This document shows positions 52,104 through 60,196 of a stretch of 64,000 bases of DNA, in pieces (position 1 is the stretch's first letter; each line of letters starts with the position of its first letter). The position numbers were made by a program, and so were the translations under genes. Location of the stretch: positions 1 through 64,000 of the forward strand of contig NZ_PYBW01000040.1 in the NCBI RefSeq assembly GCF_003205575.1, given 5' to 3'. This DNA is from Streptomyces tateyamensis (GTDB lineage Bacteria; Actinomycetota; Actinomycetes; Streptomycetales; Streptomycetaceae). The notes beneath the pieces are model-generated. The model was not told where the DNA came from and ran no database searches. It saw only the letters and a program-made list of their open reading frames with translations.

Positions 52104-52894
52104 TGCCCGGCCGGGCGCTGGTCACCGGCGCGGGCACCGGCATCGGCAGCGCGATCGCGGTGGCGCTGGCCGGGGCGGGCTGGGCGGTCGCGCTGCTGGG
52201 CCGCCGGCCCGGACCGCTGGCCGCCACCGCCCGGGCCTGCGACCGGTTCGGCCACCCGGTGGTCGAACTGCCCGCCGACGTCACCGATCCGGAGCAGGTG
52301 CGGGCCGCGGTCGGGCGGTTCGGTCCGGTGGACCTGCTGGTGAACAACGCCGGCACGGTCGACCGGGACGAGCGGCCGTTCTGGGAGGCGGACGAGGAGC
52401 AGTGGTGGCACACCTACCGGACCAACGTGCGCGGCACGGTCAACCTCTGCCGGGCCGTGCTGCCCGGCATGGTGGCGGCCGGCGGCGGGCGGGTGGTGGG
52501 CGTCAACTCGGTGCTGGCCCTGCGGCCCGAGCCGCACTACTCGGCCTACGGCGCCTCCAAGCTGGCGCTGCTCGGCCTGACCGGGATGCTGGCCGAGCCG
52601 CTGCGCCGGCACGGGGTGCTGCTGTTCGAGGTGAGTCCGGGCATGGTGCGCACCGAGCTGACCCGGGGGATGGCGATCTGCGCGGACCGGACCGACTGGA
52701 CGCCGGTGGAGCGGATCACCGGTGCCGTGCTCCGGCTGGCCGCGGGCGAACTGGACCAGCTGGCCGGCCGGTTCGTGCACGCCGGGGTGGACGACCTGGA
52801 CCGGCTGCCGGACCGGGTGGCCGGCCCGGCCCGCACGCTGCGACTGGCCGGCTTCGCCCCGGACGACCCGCTGACCGCGCTGATCAACTCCTGA
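52103..52894 (+). CDS. Short-chain dehydrogenase for quinaldate ketone reduction (TsrU-type)
   Basis: A 263-residue classical SDR. ALVTGAGTGIGSAIAVALA is the cofactor loop, LLVNNAGTVDRD the NNAG motif, VVGVNSVLALRPEPHYSAYGASKLALLGL holds the catalytic Ser, Tyr and Lys (YxxxK). In thiostrepton the last operon gene encodes an SDR that reduces the acetyl ketone of the quinoline intermediate to the hydroxyethyl group, and this one is in the same place. It is the last gene of the rightward operon. Confidence 0.85.
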   Translation: MPGRALVTGAGTGIGSAIAVALAGAGWAVALLGRRPGPLAATARACDRFGHPVVELPADVTDPEQVRAAVGRFGPVDLLVNNAGTVDRDERPFWEADEEQWWHTYRTNVRGTVNLCRAVLPGMVAAGGGRVVGVNSVLALRPEPHYSAYGASKLALLGLTGMLAEPLRRHGVLLFEVSPGMVRTELTRGMAICADRTDWTPVERITGAVLRLAAGELDQLAGRFVHAGVDDLDRLPDRVAGPARTLRLAGFAPDDPLTALINS

Positions 52895-52958
52895 GGCGGT
52901 GCTCCACCCCGCGCCCTCGGCGGTGCAGGCCTCCTCGAAGACCGCGCCAACGCCGTCG

Positions 52959-52997
52959 AGCCGTACGAAAGCCGTACGAAGCCAGTAGGGTGACGCC
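52959..52997 (+). promoter_or_regulatory. Leaderless promoter of the universal stress protein gene
   Basis: TAGGGT (52986-52991) is an ideal -10 hexamer exactly six bases before GTG 52998. Two tandem copies of AGCCGTACGAA (52959-52969 and 52970-52980) occupy the -35 region. The repeats could bind an activator. Confidence 0.55.
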
Positions 52998-53483
52998 GTG
53001 TCGGAGAGTGACGGCAAGTCAAGGGGTGACGTCGTGTCAGTCGTTGTGTGGGTCAACGAGGGCACCTGGCCCGCCTGCGTGGACGCCGCCCGCGAGCACA
53101 CGCCACCGGGCGCCGGGATCGTGCTGCTGCACGTGAGCGGGCAGGAGGTGCCCGGCGTCGCGCACGGGGCGTTCGCCGGACTGCTCGGCCGCGGGCACCG
53201 CGAGCGGGACCCCGGCGCCCGGCTGGCGGACCTGGCCACCGGCTCCGGTCAGGAACTGCTGGCCGCCGCGGCGGCGCGGCTGGACCGCCCCTGCACCCGG
53301 GTCGAGCGGTCCGGCCGGGTCGAGCGGGAGGTGATCGCGGCGGCAGCCGATGCCGAACTGCTGGTGCTGGCCCGCGACGGCGACCGGGCTCACCCCGGCC
53401 CGCACAGCCTGGGCCCGGCCGCACGGTTCGTGGTGGACCACGCGCCGTGTGCGGTGCTGCTGGTGTGGCCGGGCACGAGCTGA
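52998..53483 (+). CDS. Universal stress protein (UspA-like)
   Basis: A 161-residue Usp-fold protein. SVVVWVNEGTWPACVDAA is the first strand and helix, GIVLLHV the second strand, LLVLARDGD the fourth, and FVVDHAPCAVLLVW the C-terminal strand. The usual GxxGx(9)GS ATP loop is only weakly kept (GPHSLGPAARFV). GTG 52998 is favoured by the -10 six bases upstream, giving a leaderless mRNA. GTG 53034, with AAGGGG seven bases before it, would remove 12 residues and is a real alternative. It lies just after the thiopeptide operon but is not obviously part of it. Confidence 0.72.
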   Translation: MSESDGKSRGDVVSVVVWVNEGTWPACVDAAREHTPPGAGIVLLHVSGQEVPGVAHGAFAGLLGRGHRERDPGARLADLATGSGQELLAAAAARLDRPCTRVERSGRVEREVIAAAADAELLVLARDGDRAHPGPHSLGPAARFVVDHAPCAVLLVWPGTS

Positions 53484-53568
53484 CTGCGCGTAAGAAGGGT
53501 GCGCCCGAACGGCTTACCTGCTGGGTGTCGCGCGTTAGCCCGTGCTGTTCGTGTGCTCATCATGCGGC

Positions 53569-54786
53569 ATGACACGAACCCGGACCGCGCTGCTCTGCGC
53601 CGCCACCGCCCTGTTCACCGCCGCCACCCTTCCGGGCACCGCGGTCGGCGCCGCCCCGGCCCCGGCGTTGCGTGACGGGCAGCCGTGCGTCCGCTCGCCG
53701 CGGCCGGCCGAGGGCCCGGGGCGCCAGGTGCTGGAGACGGTGCAGCGGGCGAAGCAGGACCTGGACCTGAACTCCGTCCTGGTGCGGGTCACCGTGGACG
53801 GCCACGAGCTGGTGACCGATGCCTTCGGCGAGTCGATGACCGGGGTGCCGGCCGAGCCGGGCATGCACTTCCGCGCGGGCTCGGTGGTCTTCCCGTTCAT
53901 GACGGTCACGCTGCTCCAACTGGTCGAGCAGGGCGTGGTCGGGCTCGACGACCCGGTGAACACCTGGCTGCCCGAGCTGCCGCACGGGGACCGGATCACC
54001 CTGCGGATGCTCGGCGACGCCACCTCCGGCATCCACGACTACGTGACCGACCCGGTGTTCCTGGCCCAACTGGAGGCCGAGCCGTTCCGCCACTGGTCGC
54101 CCGAGGACCTGCTCAAGATCGCCGACCCCGAGCACCTCTGGTACGAGCCGGGCACCAACTGGAGCTACTCGCACGCCAACTTCGTACTGCTGGGCGCCGC
54201 CCTGGAGCGGATCACCCACACCCCGCTCGACCAACTGCTGGCGCAGCACGTCACCGACCCGCTCGGCCTGCACGACACCCGCAACAGCTTCACCCCGGAC
54301 ATCCCCACCCCGGTGCTGCACGCGTTCACCTCCGAGCGGGGGACGTACGAGGAGTCGACGTTCTGGAACCCGTCCTGGACCACCGGCCCCGGCGCCGTGA
54401 TCACCACCCACATCTGCGACCTCGCCCGCTCGGCAGAGGCCATCGGCAGCGGTGAACTGCTCTCGCCCAGCAGCTTCCGCACCCAGCTCGACCCGGGCAC
54501 CGTCGGCCTCGGCGGCCCCACCCCCGACTGCCCGCCCACCGCGTGCCTGCCCGACTTCAACACCCCGGCGCGCCACTACGGACTGGGCCTGCTGGTCGCC
54601 AACGACTGGGTGGTGCAGAACCCGTCCTTCTCCGGCTACGCCGCCGTGGAGGCGTACTACCCGGCCCAGCGCCTCGCCATCGCCGTGGCCACCACCAAGG
54701 GCTGCCACACGCCGGACGGCAACACGGCCGAGACGATCGCGAAGCAGATCTCGACCGACCTGGTGCCGGACCACCCGCTGTCGTAG
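53569..54786 (+). CDS. Secreted beta-lactamase-fold protein with degenerate active site
   Basis: A 405-residue exported protein; the signal peptide is MTRTRTALLCAATALFTAA with Ala-rich cleavage. The fold is that of class C serine hydrolases (LGDATSGIHDYV, LLLQLVEQGVVGLDD-like helix, ITHTPLDQLLAQHVTDPLGLHDTR). The motifs are altered: RAGSVVFPF replaces SxxK, so Lys is Phe; YSHANF replaces YxN; and no HTG/KTG triad is seen near FSGYAAVEAYY. It is therefore probably a pseudoenzyme or binding protein. Three Cys-containing segments near the C-terminus (DCPPTACLPD, GCHTPDG) may form disulfides. Confidence 0.8.
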   Translation: MTRTRTALLCAATALFTAATLPGTAVGAAPAPALRDGQPCVRSPRPAEGPGRQVLETVQRAKQDLDLNSVLVRVTVDGHELVTDAFGESMTGVPAEPGMHFRAGSVVFPFMTVTLLQLVEQGVVGLDDPVNTWLPELPHGDRITLRMLGDATSGIHDYVTDPVFLAQLEAEPFRHWSPEDLLKIADPEHLWYEPGTNWSYSHANFVLLGAALERITHTPLDQLLAQHVTDPLGLHDTRNSFTPDIPTPVLHAFTSERGTYEESTFWNPSWTTGPGAVITTHICDLARSAEAIGSGELLSPSSFRTQLDPGTVGLGGPTPDCPPTACLPDFNTPARHYGLGLLVANDWVVQNPSFSGYAAVEAYYPAQRLAIAVATTKGCHTPDGNTAETIAKQISTDLVPDHPLS

Positions 54787-54837
54787 CTACCGCCTCGTGT
54801 CTGGCGGCCAGGTCGCCAGGGCCGGTAGGTTGCGCGT

Positions 54838-55392
54838 ATGCAACCGATCGGCCTGCCCGGGGTGGACTCGTCCCCGGTGGAACTGCGCCCCTCCAACGGT
54901 CTGCCGCTCGCGTTCGCCGTCCCGCTGGCGGCGGCCGGCGGGGTCCACGCGGCCTTCCGCGTCCTCCGGCCGACGCAGGCGATCCAGTTCGTCTTCGACG
55001 GTGTCACCCTCGGGCTGTTCGCGGTGCTGGGGGTGCTCGGGCTGGTGGCGCTGGTACGCAGGCGCAGGGCCGGCTGGTGGTTGCGCCTGGACACCGCCGG
55101 CCTCACCGTTCACGGCCACGCGAGGGTGCCGTGGTCGGATCTGAGTGCGGTGCGGCTGGTGACGCGTTCGCCGAAGTCCCATCGGCAGGTGCTGGCCTTC
55201 GTCCCCCGGCCCGGCGTGGTGCTCCCGCCGCTGCCGGTCTCCTGGCCGTTGTCCAGGCCGCACGCCCGGGCACGCGCGCTGATCAAGCGATACGGCACGC
55301 CGATCGTGGTGGATCCGCTCGTGATGCGGACCACGACGCAGCGGCTGACTGCCGACGTCCGGCGGCTGAGCGGCATGCCGATCAGCGCCTGA
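54838..55392 (+). CDS. Small membrane protein with PH-like cytoplasmic domain
   Basis: A 184-residue protein. Two hydrophobic segments lie near residues 22-42 and 55-77, followed by RRRRAG and a beta-rich region (LRLDTAGLTVHGHARVPWSDLSAVRLV) that resembles bacterial PH-like domains. No function known. TAGGTT lies six bases before ATG, so it is another likely leaderless transcript. It stands alone after the degenerate hydrolase gene. Confidence 0.65.
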   Translation: MQPIGLPGVDSSPVELRPSNGLPLAFAVPLAAAGGVHAAFRVLRPTQAIQFVFDGVTLGLFAVLGVLGLVALVRRRRAGWWLRLDTAGLTVHGHARVPWSDLSAVRLVTRSPKSHRQVLAFVPRPGVVLPPLPVSWPLSRPHARARALIKRYGTPIVVDPLVMRTTTQRLTADVRRLSGMPISA

Positions 55393-55994
55393 GTCGCCGA
55401 GGACACCGGAACCGATCTGAACTCGGCCGTGCATGCGGGCTGGAGGGTGATGGAGATCGGAGACGACCTCTCTCCGACCGGGCGAGTCCTCTCGGGTCTG
55501 CATGAGGATCTCCTTACGATGGACCCCAGTGGGCGTGACGGAGCTGACCTGTGGCGGTAGGGCAGTCCGTCGACTGACTGCCCGGCCCTCACGGCCGGGT
55601 GAGGAGTACGCGCTCATCCGATCGCGCGGTGGCCGCGGGACCGCGCGACCACCGGACCAACCCGTCACCCGCTCGCTGATCGCCTACAACTACTGAACTG
55701 CTTCCCTGCGGCTCCGATCCCGGCAGCACCCGGACTGCCGGCGGCAAGCTGCGACAAGGCTCGACGCCACCTCGGCCTGCTTCCCACACCGTCCACACCC
55801 GCGACCTGCACCGCTACCTGCGCCGGCGCAACGCCGACGCCCGCCACTGCGAGAGCATGTCCACCGCTGGCGCCACCTCGCACCGGCGAAACCCGCCGGG
55901 TTTTCGTCCGCTGCCCAGGGGCAGACGCGCACCCGGCGGGTCGGCGGCGTGTCCGGGCCCGTTGTCGGGGTGCGCCGTGAGGACGGAGAGACAG
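55393..55994. other. Gene-poor region with possible transposase fragment
   Basis: Six hundred bases without a credible gene. A 64-codon frame at 55502-55696 has no ribosome-binding site. In the frame leading into the MFS gene, about 55785-55860 translates as HTVHTRDLHRYLRRRNADARH. This resembles the C-terminal end of some IS630-type transposases as I remember them; it has no start, no catalytic residues and no inverted repeats. It may be a decayed insertion. Otherwise I see nothing here except a possible GGAGAG ribosome-binding site before 55995. Confidence 0.3.
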
Positions 55995-57452
55995 ATGACA
56001 TCACCAGGTGGCGACCAGGCGCTGGTCCGCACCAACGTGCCGGCCCGGCTGGACCGGTTGCCCTGGTCCCGCTGGCATTGGCGGATCGTCATCGGGCTGG
56101 GCACGGTGTGGATCCTGGACGGTCTGGAGGTGACGATCGTTGGCAACATGGCGAGCCGACTGGCCGAGCACGGCAGCGGGATCGCGATCAGCACCTCGCA
56201 GGTGACCACCTTGGCGGCCGCCATCTACGTGGCGGGGGCGTGCAGCGGGGCGCTCTTCTTCGGCTGGCTGACCGACCGGCTGGGCCGCAAGCGACTGTTC
56301 ATGCTGACGCTGGCCGTCTACCTGGCGGCGACCGCGGTGACCGCGCTGTCCTGGACCGCCTGGTTCTTCTTCCTCTGCCGCTTCTTCACCGGGTTCGGCA
56401 TCGGCGGCGAGTACGCGGCGATCAACTCCGCGATCGACGAACTGATCCCGGCCCGGGTGCGCGGCCGGGTCGACCTGGTGATCAACGGCAGCTTCTGGAT
56501 CGGCGCGGCCGTCGGCGCGTTCGCCTCGATCGCGCTGCTGAACACCTCGCTGTTCGCCACCGACCTGGGCTGGCGGCTGGCCTTCGGGATCGGCGTGGTC
56601 CTGGGCCTGGTCATCCTGCTGGTGCGCCGGCACGTGCCGGAGAGCCCGCGCTGGCTCTTCACCCACGGCCGGGCCGACGAGGCGGAGGAAATTGTCCGCG
56701 AGGCCGAAGCGACGGTGGCGGAGCAGACCGGGGCCCCGCTGCCGGAGCCGGAGGGCGAACCGATCACGATCCGGCCCCGCGCGTCGCTCGGGTTCGTGAC
56801 GATCGCACGCACCGTCACCAGCCGCTACCCGCGCCGCACGATCCTCGGCCTGTCACTCTTCATCGGGCAGGCGTTCCTGTACAACTCGGTCACCTTCGGT
56901 TACGCGGTCATCCTCACCACCTTCTTCAACGTGCCGACCGGGCAGACCGGTTACTACTTCGTAGTGATCGCGATCGGCAACTTCCTGGGCCCGCTGCTGC
57001 TGGGCGGCCTGTTCGACTCGGTCGGCCGCAAGCCGATGATCGCCGGCAGCTACCTGGGCTCGGGGATCCTGCTGTTCGGCACCGCCTATCTCTTCCAGCG
57101 CGGCGATCTGTCCGCGGTGACGATGACCGCGTGCTGGACGGCCGTGCTCTTCCTGGCCTCCGCGGGCGCCAGCGCCGCCTACCTGACGGTCAGTGAGATC
57201 TTCCCGCTGGAGACCAGGGCGCTGTGCATCGCCTTCTTCTACGCGGTGGGCACGGCGCTCGGCGGCATCACCGGACCGCTGCTCTTCAACAGCCTGGTGA
57301 GCAGCGGGAAGCCGGCCGACACCACGCTCGCGTTCTGCATCGGGGCGGGCCTGATGGCGGCGGCCGGCCTGGTCGAGGCGGCGATCGGTGTACAGGCCGA
57401 GCGCCGCAGCCTGGAGTCGCTGGCCGCGCCACTGAGCCTGGTGGAGGACTGA
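55995..57452 (+). CDS. MFS transporter (sugar-porter/metabolite symporter type)
   Basis: A 485-residue major facilitator with twelve membrane segments. GWLTDRLGRKRLF after helix 2 and GGLFDSVGRKPMI after helix 8 are the two copies of the MFS signature. FGIGGEYAAINSAIDELIPARVRGRV after helix 4 and VPESPRWLF before the central loop are sugar-porter-like. The substrate is unknown. ATG 55995 has GGAGAG four bases upstream; the frame is open further left. The convergent GNAT gene ends within its 3' flank. Confidence 0.85.
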   Translation: MTSPGGDQALVRTNVPARLDRLPWSRWHWRIVIGLGTVWILDGLEVTIVGNMASRLAEHGSGIAISTSQVTTLAAAIYVAGACSGALFFGWLTDRLGRKRLFMLTLAVYLAATAVTALSWTAWFFFLCRFFTGFGIGGEYAAINSAIDELIPARVRGRVDLVINGSFWIGAAVGAFASIALLNTSLFATDLGWRLAFGIGVVLGLVILLVRRHVPESPRWLFTHGRADEAEEIVREAEATVAEQTGAPLPEPEGEPITIRPRASLGFVTIARTVTSRYPRRTILGLSLFIGQAFLYNSVTFGYAVILTTFFNVPTGQTGYYFVVIAIGNFLGPLLLGGLFDSVGRKPMIAGSYLGSGILLFGTAYLFQRGDLSAVTMTACWTAVLFLASAGASAAYLTVSEIFPLETRALCIAFFYAVGTALGGITGPLLFNSLVSSGKPADTTLAFCIGAGLMAAAGLVEAAIGVQAERRSLESLAAPLSLVED

Positions 57453-57929
57453 CCCCGGCCGAGGGGAGTGCGGGAAGCCCTCCACCGGGTGCCGGAAGCC
57501 CTCCGGCAGAGTGCCCAGCACCTCGAAGCCCAGTGACCGATTCAGCTTTACCGCAGGCACGTTCGTCTCAACGACGGCGTTGAACTGCATCGCCCGGAAG
57601 CCCGCCGCGCGTGCCCACTCCAGCGTGTACTCACACAGTGCCCGGCCCACGCCGCGTCCGGCGTGGGCCGGATCGACCATGTAGCTGGCGCTCGCGATGT
57701 GCGAACCGTTGCCCATGTGGTTGTTGTTCATTTTCGCCGTGCCCAGGACCGTTCCGGCGTCGTCGACAGCGAGGACCGTACGGTTCGGGGCCGGCAGGAG
57801 CCACCAGGCACGCGCCTCGTCCGCAGTGAGATCGATCGGATAGGTGAAGGTCTCGCCTGCGGCGACGATGTGGTGGAAGAAGGGCCAGATGGCGGGCCAG
57901 TCCTCGCCATCGGCTTCCCTGATCAGCAT
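57453..57929 (-). pseudogene. GNAT acetyltransferase with disrupted 3' end
   Basis: From ATG 57929 the frame encodes a good GNAT protein: MLIREADGEDWPAIWPFF, VLGTAKMNNNHMGNGSHIASASYMVDPAHAGRGVGRALCEY (acetyl-CoA loop), and KLNRSLGFEVLGTLPEGFRHP. There the family would normally continue with a short ending such as GYVGLHVM. Instead EGFRHPV is followed by EGFPHS, coded by a 21-bp spaced repeat (GGAAGCCCTCC at 57473 and 57494). The frame then has no stop and runs antisense through the MFS gene to 56853. The coordinates cover the GNAT part only. Confidence 0.6.
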
Positions 57930-57972
57930 GCGGACAGGATGCCGGTACGAACGGCAGGACCGCCAACGCATT

Positions 57973-58659
57973 TCACGGGCGATCGTCCCGGGCCGGCGGG
58001 AACGGCCGGTTGGGCCCGGACACGCCGAGGAACCGCAGCACGGCCAGGACACGGCGATGGTCGGCATCGACCACGGGCAGGTCGAACTTGGCGAAGATGT
58101 TGTTGATGTGCTTGGCCACGGCGCTCTCGCTGACCACCAGCGCCTGCGCGATGCCGGCATTGGAGCGCCCCTCGGCCATCAGGCCGAGCACCTCCCGTTC
58201 GCGGGGGGTCAGCCGCGCGAGGGGGTCGCTGTCGCGCCGCAGCAGCAACTGGGCGACGACCTGCGGGTCCAGGGCGGTGCCCCCGTCGGCCACCCGCCGG
58301 ACCGCCGCCACGAAGTCGGCGACATCGGCAACCCGCTGCTTGAGCAGGTAGCCCACACTGCTGGTGTGCGCGGACAGCAGGTCAGCCGCGTACCGCTCCT
58401 CCACGTACTGCGAAAGCAGTACCACCGCCGTCCCCGGCCAGCGCCGACGGATCTCCATCGCCGCACGCACCCCCTCGTCGGTGAAGCCGGGCGGCATCCG
58501 GACGTCGATCAGGGCGAGTTCGGGCCGGTGCTCCGCCACCGACGCCAACAGTCCCTCCGCGTCGCCGGCTTCCGCGGCGACCTGGAACCCGCCCATCTCC
58601 AGCACCTTGATCAGGCCGACCCGCAACAGCACCGAATCCTCGGCGATCACCGCGCGCAC
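57973..58659 (-). CDS. NarL/LuxR-family response regulator
   Basis: A 228-residue regulator. The receiver domain has VIAEDSVLL, phosphoacceptor Asp in LIDVRMPP and Lys in YLLKQRV. The DNA-binding domain is LTPREREVLGLMAEGRSNAGIAQAL. It begins with GTG 58659, 13 bp inside the kinase gene. It is similar in layout to the pair at 22.5-24.5 kb but stands without a transporter. Its target is unknown. Confidence 0.92.
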   Translation of the reverse strand: MRAVIAEDSVLLRVGLIKVLEMGGFQVAAEAGDAEGLLASVAEHRPELALIDVRMPPGFTDEGVRAAMEIRRRWPGTAVVLLSQYVEERYAADLLSAHTSSVGYLLKQRVADVADFVAAVRRVADGGTALDPQVVAQLLLRRDSDPLARLTPREREVLGLMAEGRSNAGIAQALVVSESAVAKHINNIFAKFDLPVVDADHRRVLAVLRFLGVSGPNRPFPPARDDRP

Positions 58660-59894
58660 GGCAGCTCCGCGGTAATGGTGGTGGGGCCGCCGACGGGGCT
58701 GCTGACGTGGAAGGCCCCGTCGAGGGAGCCGACCCGCTTGGCCAGCCCGGTCAGCCCCGTGCCGGCGGCGGCGTCGGCACCGCCCAGCCCGTCGTCGGTA
58801 ACGCGCACTCGCAGCATCTCGCCGACCTGACGGACTGTCACCTCTGCACGCATCGCATTGGCGTGCTTCGTCGCATTGGTCAGCGCCTCCGAGATCACGA
58901 AGTACGCGACCGACTCCACGCTGGGCGCCACCCGCTCCTCCAGATCGACCCGCAGCCGCACCGGCAGGGGCGTGCGGGCAGCCAGCCCGGACAACGCCGC
59001 GTCCAGCCCCCGGTCTTCGAGCACGGCCGGGTGCAGCCCCCGCACCAGGTCATTGAGTTCGACGATGGCCTCCTTCGCCTCCAGGTGCGCTCTCGCGATC
59101 ACGTCGCGGGCATCACTCGGCAGGTCCGGGCGGCCGGCAATGGCCAGACCCAGGTTGACCGCGAGGGATACCAACCGCTGCTGGGTGCCGTCGTGCAGGT
59201 CGCGCTCGATCCGGCGGCGCTCCGCGTCGACGGCCTCGATCAAGTCGGTCCGACTCACGGCCAGCTGATCGACCCGCTCCTGGAGCCGCTGCGCCCGGCT
59301 GGGCCCGAGCAGGCCCAACGCCAGCCGCGCCTCGGCCCGGGCTACTGCCCATGCGGTCCAGGGCAGGGCGCCCAGGAGGAGGAGTCCGGCCGCTGTGTAG
59401 ACCGGCAGCTGGGTCAGGTAGCCGAACCAGTCCTGGCGGAGTCCGCCCGGCAGCGCCCATGCCCAGGCGTAGGCGATGGTGCCCGCCAGGCCCGCCGCCG
59501 CCAGCACGAGCACCAGCAGTTCCAGCAGCGCGAGCAGCGGGCCCAGCAGGAGGTGGTAGCCGATCTTGCGCCAAGGCCGCGTCGCCGCGAGCCACCGAAC
59601 GACCGAAGCCCACGTCCATCGATCCGGCGCGGCGGGGGTGAGCCGGGGGACGTCCACACCGATGAGCGCCCGGTAGCGGGCCCGCTGAGCGGCCGTCAGT
59701 ACCGGGGTGCCGAGCAGGATCAGCGGGGCCGACACGGACGCCGTCAGGAGCCAGTTCCCGGTCTCGGCGCTAGTCGCCGCCGCCCAGGCCCACACGGGCA
59801 CCAACGCCAGGTGCGGCGGGACACCGGCGGCCAGAAAGCCGGTGTCCCGCCGTGCCCGAAGGGCCGAGCGTCTCAGCCCCGCTGGAATGGTCAT
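58647..59894 (-). CDS. NarL/DesK-type sensor histidine kinase
   Basis: A 415-residue membrane kinase with about four hydrophobic segments in the first 200 residues. RRRIERDLHDGTQQRLVSLAVNLG is the HisKA_3 motif and SEALTNATKHANAMRAEV plus TDDGLGGADAAAGTGLTGLAKRV the ATPase domain. TAGCGT lies five bases before ATG on this strand, so the message may be leaderless or nearly so. It overlaps the response-regulator gene and forms a complete two-component system. Confidence 0.9.
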   Translation of the reverse strand: MTIPAGLRRSALRARRDTGFLAAGVPPHLALVPVWAWAAATSAETGNWLLTASVSAPLILLGTPVLTAAQRARYRALIGVDVPRLTPAAPDRWTWASVVRWLAATRPWRKIGYHLLLGPLLALLELLVLVLAAAGLAGTIAYAWAWALPGGLRQDWFGYLTQLPVYTAAGLLLLGALPWTAWAVARAEARLALGLLGPSRAQRLQERVDQLAVSRTDLIEAVDAERRRIERDLHDGTQQRLVSLAVNLGLAIAGRPDLPSDARDVIARAHLEAKEAIVELNDLVRGLHPAVLEDRGLDAALSGLAARTPLPVRLRVDLEERVAPSVESVAYFVISEALTNATKHANAMRAEVTVRQVGEMLRVRVTDDGLGGADAAAGTGLTGLAKRVGSLDGAFHVSSPVGGPTTITAELPCAR

Positions 59895-59989
59895 GGCCCT
59901 ACGCTAGGGCACCGCAGGATGGCGGTGCCATGAACCCAGTACCCGACCTCATGGCGAACCAGTGGTGCGTTCTGTGTGCGCGGGTTGGA

Positions 59990-60196
59990 TCAGGAGGAGC
60001 GGAAAGCCCCGGCCTTGAGGCCGGCGAGGAAGTCGGTCCAGGAGGGGGCGGGGAAGGCCAGGGCGGGGCCGTGCGGGTCCTTGGAGTCGCGGACCGGCAT
60101 GACGCCGCGAAGCCCACGGGCAATCTCCAGGCAGTTGCCCCCCTGCTGGCTGTAGGACGACTTCTGCCAGCGGGCGCTGGACGTGTCCATACTCAC
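59990..60196 (-). CDS. DUF397 small protein
   Basis: A 68-residue DUF397 protein. WQKSSYSQQGGNCLEIA and VRDSKDPHGPALAFPAPSWTDFLAGLKAG are the family's two hallmarks. Such proteins are encoded beside XRE regulators in streptomycetes and are thought to counteract or co-act with them in development and antibiotic control. GTG 60196 shares GTGA with the stop of the regulator gene. Confidence 0.88.
   Translation of the reverse strand: MSMDTSSARWQKSSYSQQGGNCLEIARGLRGVMPVRDSKDPHGPALAFPAPSWTDFLAGLKAGAFRSS

Noticed and set aside
55502..55696. 64-codon ORF in the gene-poor region
   Set aside because: No ribosome-binding site, no motif, and Arg-rich composition expected of random GC-rich DNA.
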